The position numbers and the translations under genes were made by a program. From contig JAMXBD010000064.1 of the NCBI GenBank assembly GCA_024138025.1, forward strand, positions 248,001-312,000: a stretch of DNA of 64,000 bases, read 5' to 3'. The notes under the pieces were generated by a model, which did no database searches, had not been told where the DNA came from, and worked only from the letters and a program-made list of their open reading frames with translations. Positions 57,350-64,000 of the stretch are shown here, piece after piece (the first letter of the stretch is position 1; the number at the start of each line of letters is the position of its first letter). Source of the DNA: Combretum micranthum. Lineage: Eukaryota > Streptophyta > Magnoliopsida > Myrtales > Combretaceae.

Positions 57350-58278
57350 AGAATTAGTATTACAAATTTCGGTTTTATCAAACCAGATTAATTAACTAAG
57401 ATAAGACAAGAGTTAACTTAAACAAACAAAATGCAGCGGAAAAAACTAATTAACAAATAAATAGAGATAAAGAAGCAAAGAGAGAGAAAGAGAAATGCAC
57501 ACAAGGATTTAAGTGGAGTTCGGCCCACTACCTACTCTTACGGTGCAAATGCCTCAAAGAGGATTTTTACCACTATATTATTATTCCAAAATAATACATC
57601 TTTGACGAGAATTACAACAAAGCCTATTCACAATAGGACTTTTACAGTTGCTTTTCATAAAGGACTTCCACTTGATAAATCAAGTGTTGTGCTGGCAATA
57701 CACAACTATACTTCAAATGCCTTCCACTGAGGACTTCCTGCCTAATCACGATTAGGACGATGCTGGTAACTCCTAGACCAACTTCAATGCCTCCCACTAA
57801 AGATTCTCTTTGCCTCTACTAAGGAGTTTTAACTTTACCCCTATGAGGACTTCTTTTACAAATGCCTCATTTGAGGACTTTTTACAAACAACTCCTATAT
57901 AAGCAGATTTACAAAATGAAAAGCTCTTAAGGAAATATACAAATTTCCTTCATAAAGAAACGCTCCTACTTGAGCAGATTTCAATAGAAAATACTTTAGG
58001 AATTTTACAAATTCTTTTATAAACTGAGCTCCTTAAACGATCAGATAATCAACTTTTATAAATCTTAAATAGTGCTAAAAAAATCTTGTTAAAGTGTATT
58101 AACAAATTTTGAAATAGAGCACTAAATGTTCTTTTAAAAAAAATTTACTAATTACGAGAATGATAACAAAAACACAAGTAAAAAAAAAAAAACTTTGCAG
58201 AATGTTGTTTTCGTTTTTACTGTGCGTTCAAAAAATTATAGTATTTTTTCTTTTTTTTTTTCAAAAAGAAGAGAAAAT

Positions 58279-58289
58279 TCTATTTATAG
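58279..58289 (-). promoter_or_regulatory. LTR promoter TATA box (5' LTR copy)
   Basis: On the minus strand this reads CTATAAATAGA, identical to the copy at 51061-51071. As it lies in the 5' LTR it would be the working promoter for the element transcript. Confidence 0.6.
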
Positions 58290-58987
58290 CTCTTGATAAG
58301 AAATTTGCCGTTATCACAAAGTTTCTGACAACCCATACTTGTGTTTAATATACTTAACGTTTTAATAACGTGTAAAATTTTAAAAGCAGTGAAAGAACAC
58401 TAAATATGTTTGACACATGCATTAAATGCATTCCAACAGCTCTTTTCTTTCTAAAGTCGAGGGCAAACTTTCTGAAGTCGAGGCCTGAGGCCGAGGCCTA
58501 AACTTCGGCCCTTGACTTTAGAAATTTTGCCTAAGGACAAACTTTCTAAAGTCGAGGTCTGAGATTGAGGCCTAAACTTTAGCTCTTGACTTTATAAATG
58601 TTGCCCAAAACTCCAACCCTTGACTTTACGATTTTGCCCAAAACTCCAGCTCTTGACTTCATAGTTTTGCCCAAAACTTCAACACTTGACTTTACAAGTT
58701 TTACCCAAGACTTAGTCTGTTGTATTTATCTGATGAATAATGTATCCACCTTTCTTGTATTAGGCTTGATAGCTTTGCCTTGACTTTTCTTCAACTTTTT
58801 GTTCTGTTAAAACTTAAACAAAGTAGAACACATAAAAAACATATATATATAAATATTTTAAGTATTTAAATAATTAAGGATATTTAAATAATTAATTTTG
58901 TAATAATTATTCTCATCAAAATCATTTGTGAACATAAAGTTTAACACTATTTAACTGCTTGTGATATGAATGCAACAAATGCGGTGA

Positions 58988-59350
58988 ATGCTTAAAATAA
59001 CAAAGATGAGAAAAACAACCTCTAGAGTAGGAATATTAAATAGGATAAACATTAGAAGAAGAAGACAGGGAGATCATATGATACATTTGGAAGAAGCAAA
59101 TCAAACCTTAGAAGAAAGAGAAATATTAGGAACGATAAATGTATTAGAACAAATAAACACTTCAGGATGGAAGGAAATAGGATTTCAACCTCTAGTTGTG
59201 TTGATGACTCAATTAAGAAGATAAATGAAATGAAGAAGTATCTTAATGCTAGATATAATTCCTACGCACAAGAGACAAAGGCTAATCAATGGAATCTTAG
59301 AAAGGAAGAAGATGACATAAATGAGGAAGAGTCATTAAGACTAATCTAAT
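58988..59350 (+). pseudogene. Caulimovirid-like coding remnant, unassigned
   Basis: Overlapping open stretches give an Arg-rich and then Glu-rich protein segment, followed by a Lys/Glu/Asn-rich one. The short piece around GWKEIGFQP (59160-59190) recurs in inverted orientation in the left block at about 47505-47530, so it belongs to the repeated viral-like material. I cannot say which viral protein it comes from. Confidence 0.45.
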
Positions 59351-60829
59351 ATTGGGAAGATGATTTTTTTATAGGAAATGAAGAAGATCCTATTTCTTAT
59401 GAATATGGTTAGAAGAAAAAAGGAATTTTAGGAGAAATGCAAGAAGTAAGGTTTTAAAAGAAGACACAACAAGGAGATGTTTATTGTTTTGAAAAGAAAA
59501 ATAAAGAAATGAAGATTTTATTAGAATTCTTTTTCCTTTATCTTCCAAGATTCCCGTATCTTCTTTTCCTTTTGTTTTCTATTTCCTTTTTGCTTTTTGT
59601 CCGTTTTCAAATTTGTCAAAACCTAGGTATTCATTTTGTCCTACCTGATTTTCTTATTCTTCAAAATATTCTTTCTTATCATCTTCTTCTCTCTTTTTCT
59701 TCTTTTCCCTATTCCTTGTGATGATTACTTCCTCTATGTACCTATATCGTATTTGCGCAAAACTTCTGAAGTCACCTGGGTATATGGTCTTTTTTGTTTG
59801 TATTTCTATCTTTCTCTTTGCCTTTTCCATCTTTTCTTAGTCTATTATCACGTATTCTACAAACCTTTTATAGCCTTCAATTGTTGTATTAGATCTTTTG
59901 ATGTGCTTTATATAACTAAGTGTCATAAACTTCAAACATCAAATGCTCTTTAGGATTTATTAACAAATCTATTATATCAACTATGATATTCAGTATTTTA
60001 GTAAATATTCCGATAACGAGAATATACCATATAAGCATGCTACTTAAAGCCATTTCATCCTATGAACCTTATTATGTTATTTTTTCAAACCTATATCATA
60101 CTTCTTGTTCTACGATAAACAGATAGTTACTATGCATATTACTATATATTCTTGTCCTTTGTGGGATCCTTATAAGGTTCCTGTTCCTTTGAGTTGGATC
60201 TTCAAAATGTAATTCTAAAATACTTTCTAGCTATTCTATGTATCCTTTTCTTCTTCTTATAACATCTCTTAATCTTTTTATTTCCTTTCCTTATTCTTTT
60301 ATGTATTCTTTAATAAACAACATATATGGTATTTATAGAAACGATTCATAATCAAATAACTCATTCAACAAAGCTTCTACAGAGTAAGATTCTTCCATGA
60401 TAAATATATATGCATAAGAACTATATAATTGGATAATCATTCTAATATGTCATGTAATATCTTCGTCAAGATAAAATAGGTAATCTACATAATAGAAACA
60501 AAAAACAATACTAACAATAATATAAGAAAAAAATATATAATAACATAAGTTTTAACAAACATAAGATAACATAAGACAACAATATAATAAAAATGGATAT
60601 TAAAAGGATTAAACTTGTACTAGGTCTTGGAGATAGTAAAATATGTAATTCTCTTGAGAATTGTGTAAGCCTATCTAAAAACCTTACATTATCTTGTCTG
60701 TTATACCTATTTCATTGTCTACTATTCCTTTTCTCGCTTTCTTCTATAACCCTAGTTTCCTGTGGTTCTTGAAACATGTTCATTTTAAAAGAGACTTCCA
60801 CTCTCCTTTCATAAAATAAGCTTAGGATT

Positions 60830-61330
60830 TATTTATTTTTCTTTTAACTGACAACCTTTCAAGTCTATTTATTATTTCATCTAATTCCTTTTGGTAATTA
60901 GATCCTTTCAGCATACTTATGGGGTTTCTTAATAAAATTTCTCCCTATCCTATATCACATCCATCACTTTCAATAATCAGGAAATTTATATCTAAAGGAA
61001 GTCCTAACTTTGGTAACCTTTTGACTTGTTCTTTTATTTTCTTTATTTGCTTTATATCTTTCTGAGAAAAACTGTTAAAACTAGAAATTTTATTATAAAA
61101 AGGCCCTACCAAATGAGTTTAAATCCTTAATAAAGGGTCTTGTATAATTTAATGAACCTAAAAATGCTTGTAATTGCTTGTTGTATATTTGTTTAGGAAA
61201 TTCTAACACCTTTTTGATTATGTGTTCTTGTAGTTTAATTTTTTCTTCTCCTATTTATACTCCTAGGAATTCAATGTTCCTTTTGAAAAACTATGCCTTC
61301 TTAGTGCTTACCACTATTTCCTGTCTTAAT
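60830..61330 (-). pseudogene. Pararetrovirus-type pol fragment, inverted relative to its neighbour
   Basis: The minus strand shows the link from reverse transcriptase to RNase H. A KLQEHIIKKVLEFP-like stretch and QLQAFLGSLNYTRP lie near 61260-61120, and an LIIESDGCDIG motif near 60985-60950. The last is the start of RNase H with its first catalytic aspartate. Stops interrupt it. It lies head to head with the plus-strand pol piece that starts at 61336. Confidence 0.65.
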
Positions 61331-61335
61331 TGAAG

Positions 61336-62055
61336 GAAAAATGGTAAAATGGGAAAAAGTATATAGGATTTTAGAAAACTCATGTTTAGAAACAGGTTAC
61401 CTAGATGCTAACTAAATCATCAATAACCTAGAAAAGAAAGAAATTTTTGGTGAAAATCCCACAAAATTTTAGGAATGGAATAAGATAGTATGTAAATTAG
61501 ATATAATAAATCTCAATTTAAGAATTTATCCTAGGGTAATAAAATGTGATAATCTACACAGACAAGACTTTGAAATGCACATAAAAAAATTATAAGAATT
61601 ATGAGTCATAGAAAGGTTAAACAGCCAACATAAAAGTCCTGCTTTTATTATTAGTAAGCATAGTGAGATAGAAAAAAGAAAGTCAAGAATGGTAATAGAT
61701 TATAGAAAACTAAATGATAACACAAAGATGATTCTTACAATTTTTAAATTTACAGATATACAAGTGAAAAATTTAAGGAAAAGAATTTACCAAGTACAGA
61801 TAGATAAATTATGGCCATTGTAAATTGTCTAGAAAATTTTAGATTAATTTTATTAAATAAAAAAGAGATGTTAGTTAGGACAGATTGTGAAGCCATAGTT
61901 AAATTTCACAAAAATACATGAAGTAATAAAATAAAATAAGAGAAGATGGTTAAAATTCAAAGATGTGATAATATATAAAGGATATAAAGTAGAGTTTGAA
62001 CACATCAAGAGAAAGCATAATGCGACAGCATATGAATTATCTCGCTTGCTAATAT
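61336..62055 (+). pseudogene. Pararetrovirus-type pol fragment with internal deletion
   Basis: The plus strand contains the reverse transcriptase N-terminal block, with SPAFIISKHSEIEKR and RMVIDYRKLNDN near 61635-61720. This block is typical of caulimovirids. After about 61830 the sequence passes directly into the end of RNase H (TDCEAIVKFH, then FEHIKRKHNATA near 61985-62030). The catalytic double-aspartate region of reverse transcriptase and the middle of the domain are absent here. Stops occur in several places. Confidence 0.7.
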
Positions 62056-62439
62056 AATTATTTTCCTTTTAGGTAAATGGAATTTCAAAGAAGCACGGGA
62101 TTAAGGCTAAAAAGGAGGCTTTCTTTCTCTCAAGGCTTATAAGGATCGAGTGATGTTGAATCAAGTATTTGCTAAACAAAAAGGCATAATCTGGCTAAAA
62201 TACAAAACCAAGCCAAATACGCTTTGTCAACTTCTTAAAGAAGAAGATTGGGAAGATGAAGAAAACGGTCCAAGACCACATGACGTAGAAATGGAAGGGA
62301 TTGAAGACTTAGTACTAGATGAAATCAATCAAAATGAAGAATAAAAAAAGAATAAGAAAAAAAGAGAAGATGAAGATAAGAAAGAATATTTTGAAGGACT
62401 AAAGAATCAGGTAGGAGACAGAAGGAATACATAGGTTTT

Positions 62440-62585
62440 GTCAAATGTATGGAGTAAGTAGAGGACACGCCCCAATGGTATTTTACCATTGGCTTGATGT
62501 GATTTCCCAAACTACTGACTATCCCAATCCTCTTGGAGAGGATTTAATGATTTAAACATAACAATTAGTTGGGTCAAGCAAATAT
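62440..62585. repeat. Pararetrovirus-like segment, inverted copy of 46640-46780
   Basis: Both copies share GTAAGTAGAGGACAC, TGATGTGATTTCCCAAAC and CTTGGAGAGGATTTAATGAT in the same order but on opposite strands. Divergence is moderate, with small indels. The segment is part of the mutual rearrangement of the two blocks. Confidence 0.75.
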
Positions 62586-63229
62586 CAAAAAAGGAAAATA
62601 TTTGTATTGATCCAATGTTCCATGATGAATTATATGGTAAAACAGGATTTGTGTATTCAACAAAAAGCTATCGAACTCTTGAAAATCTAGCAGAATTATT
62701 TCCTTCTATTCCCTTCCTTTCAAAGCTTCTTTCTTTAAGTTTTCTAGACTATTCATTCCATGTAGTTCTTCTTCTATTATGTCATCTTATTGCCTATCCT
62801 CATTATCCTTTCTCCTACTGCATTTTGTTAAAAACTGCTGTTGACTATAAACCTTTCATTAAACAGATATGTTTCATTTCCATGTTCTAGACATATTTAC
62901 ATGATTCTACCATATAGCTTTTGCATTGATATTTGAGTTTGGTTATAGGATAACCAGAGCAAAAGTTGTAGGGATGGTTTTCTGATCCACTTCCTTGGGT
63001 CCAATTATGCTTACAACTTTTTGTGTTTTCTCTTGTGTTCATCATTGTATTTCCTATATCTTATAACATCATATTTAACAATTCAACATTTTCATCTTGA
63101 TACTTTATCGCTATTTGTTCTTTGTAAGGATTGTAATAATTTTGATTCAACAAAACTCCTGTAATATCATTTCAAAGAATGCCAAATATCCCTGGTACAC
63201 CACCTTCACTTTTCCAACCACAAAGACCA

Positions 63230-63500
63230 AAAACAAAACATGAAACAAGGTTAGCTGAAGTCATCCAAGGACCATAGGTTATAGTAAGAGACATAGCTTT
63301 ACCTATATTACCAATAAATTACATAAAAAAGTTTTAACCACCACCCGGTCTCATGACCAAAGATGACACATATACTGCATTAATAGATGGAGTTTGGTCT
63401 ATATCCACAAAAGACAAATTCAAATACATAATCTGTTGTGCTTTAACTAGATATTTAAGCCATATTGAAATGGGAAATTACTTTTCTTTGGATTTTCTTT
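63230..63500 (+). pseudogene. Caulimovirid-like segment shared with 47340-47500
   Basis: The plus strand reads ETRLAEVIQGP and DIALPI here, and ETRLVEVIQGP and DIALPIS in the left block, so this frame looks like the coding one. A further 65-codon open stretch follows at 63353-63550. Just before it, at about 63205-63232, some 28 bases are inverted relative to the left copy, which marks a local rearrangement. The viral protein cannot be named from these pieces. Confidence 0.5.
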
Positions 63501-63839
63501 TTAGGCCTATTGTCTCCTACTTGTTTCCTATTATGCTCTTTAATCTCTAAATTTAGCCAATCAAATTTCTTAATCATGAAGTTTAGTATTAAGAAGTATG
63601 TAAGGATCTATTAACCTAATTTGACTCAGCTGCTTTCTTAATCCATTTGTATCTTCTCTATTTTTCAGATCTGCAAGATAGTTTTCAAAACACTTCTTTA
63701 GATAAATGTAAAGCCTATCATTTGCTAAAAACCTGTGTATGTCTATAAACTCTTACACTACTTCCTTAACCTTTTTGTTTAAATCTACAAGAGATGATTC
63801 TATTTCTAAACTTAATTCTCAGATATAACCTTCAACTTT

Positions 63840-63985
63840 TCTACGCTTAAAATTTCTAAATTATTTATTGCTTGCAAGAAGTCATAAAGCTTCCTATTAT
63901 TATTGTTGCTTCTTATGATCATATCAAAACTTGTGCTCATATTGTCATACTTGTTACCAAACCTTCATAATAGTTTACCTTTTGA
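63840..63985 (-). repeat. Pararetrovirus-like segment, direct copy of 47740-47885
   Basis: The two segments match closely over about 145 bases, including GCTTGCAAGAA(A/G)TCATAAAGCTTC and ACTTGTTACCAAACCTTCATAATAG. Both read on the minus strand as a Leu/Glu-rich coding-like stretch containing KLYDFLQA in the left copy. The copies diverge sharply after about 63982. Confidence 0.75.
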
Positions 63986-64000
63986 CTTATCCTTTGTATA

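Larger units (their letters stand above)
48972..58946 (-). mobile_element. Ty1/copia retrotransposon, 10 kb with nested insertions, inactivated
   Basis: The element runs on the minus strand: 5' LTR 57256-58946, primer site 57238-57253, gag, protease remnant, reverse transcriptase and RNase H (53505-55185), purine tract near 53000-53012, and 3' LTR 48972-52999. RNase H closest to the 3' LTR and the copia-type reverse transcriptase motifs assign it to Ty1/copia. The flanks share ACTAT (48967-48971 and 58946-58950), so a target duplication of 4-5 bp is supported. Both flanks are pararetrovirus-like sequence, so it inserted into that cluster. The integrase core was not found. Without the two insertions in the 3' LTR the element would be about 7.7 kb. 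Confidence 0.88.
57256..58946 (-). repeat. 5' LTR of the copia element, ~1.69 kb
   Basis: On the plus strand it runs from TGTTAGAAATAATAATACAC to CATAAAGTTTAACA, with TG...CA ends. It is collinear with 48972-52999 once the two insertions there are ignored. It carries the CTATAAATAG promoter box (minus, 58279-58289), two kinds of internal minisatellite (AATGCCTC...GAGGACTTT units near 57545-57890 and GACTTTA...TTTTGCCC units near 58495-58720) and a homopolymer G tract. Confidence 0.9.
58947..64000. pseudogene. Endogenous caulimovirid-like cluster, right block (scrambled)
   Basis: This continues the pararetrovirus-derived block interrupted by the copia element. Recognisable parts are pol fragments (60830-62055) and several segments repeated in the left block. 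Coding-like stretches change strand repeatedly: plus at 58988-59350, minus at 60830-61330, plus at 61336-62340, plus at 63230-63500, minus from about 63560 to the end. The block runs off the end of the window. No reading frame longer than about 100 codons survives, and no intact viral gene is present. Confidence 0.65.

Overview
The window is nuclear DNA from a flowering plant, most likely a eudicot. It is AT-rich, has long gene-poor stretches, GT-AG introns, plant-type LTR retrotransposons, hAT and MITE-like elements, and remains of an endogenous plant pararetrovirus. There are no bacterial features. The species cannot be fixed from the sequence alone.

One real host gene stands out: a 16-exon RAD16-type gene on the + strand (19334-27627). 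It encodes a SNF2-family translocase with an embedded RING finger, the type that acts in global-genome nucleotide excision repair. Every exon joins in frame except exon 10, which is one base short and puts a stop codon just before the RING finger. An E2F-type site lies upstream. About 2.4 kb downstream (30060-31275) sits a decayed, intron-containing copy of the first three exons of the same gene.

The rest is mostly transposon territory. From 950 to 6255 lies a nearly full-length but dead Ty3/gypsy chromovirus on the - strand, with LTRs, a 5-bp target duplication and a chromodomain. From 6.3 to 19 kb there is AT-rich intergenic DNA with a copia gag fragment, a foldback MITE-like element and a degenerate tandem repeat. 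From 28 to 45.7 kb there are more foldback elements of one family, a dead plant-mobile-domain gene, LTR remnants starting TGTAAYGACC, a LINE-type RNase H fragment and a short Cys-rich ORF.

From about 45.8 kb to the end the window is a scrambled cluster of caulimovirid-like (endogenous pararetrovirus) fragments in both orientations. It has several copies of a promoter/leader region, a zinc knuckle, and pol pieces lying head to head. A 10-kb Ty1/copia element on the - strand (48972-58946) has inserted into this cluster. Its 3' LTR was later hit by a hAT-like element (8-bp target duplication) and by an unclassified 1.25-kb insertion (9-bp duplication). The order of events can therefore be read: pararetrovirus cluster first, copia second, the two small insertions last. 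All viral and retrotransposon reading frames seen here are broken.
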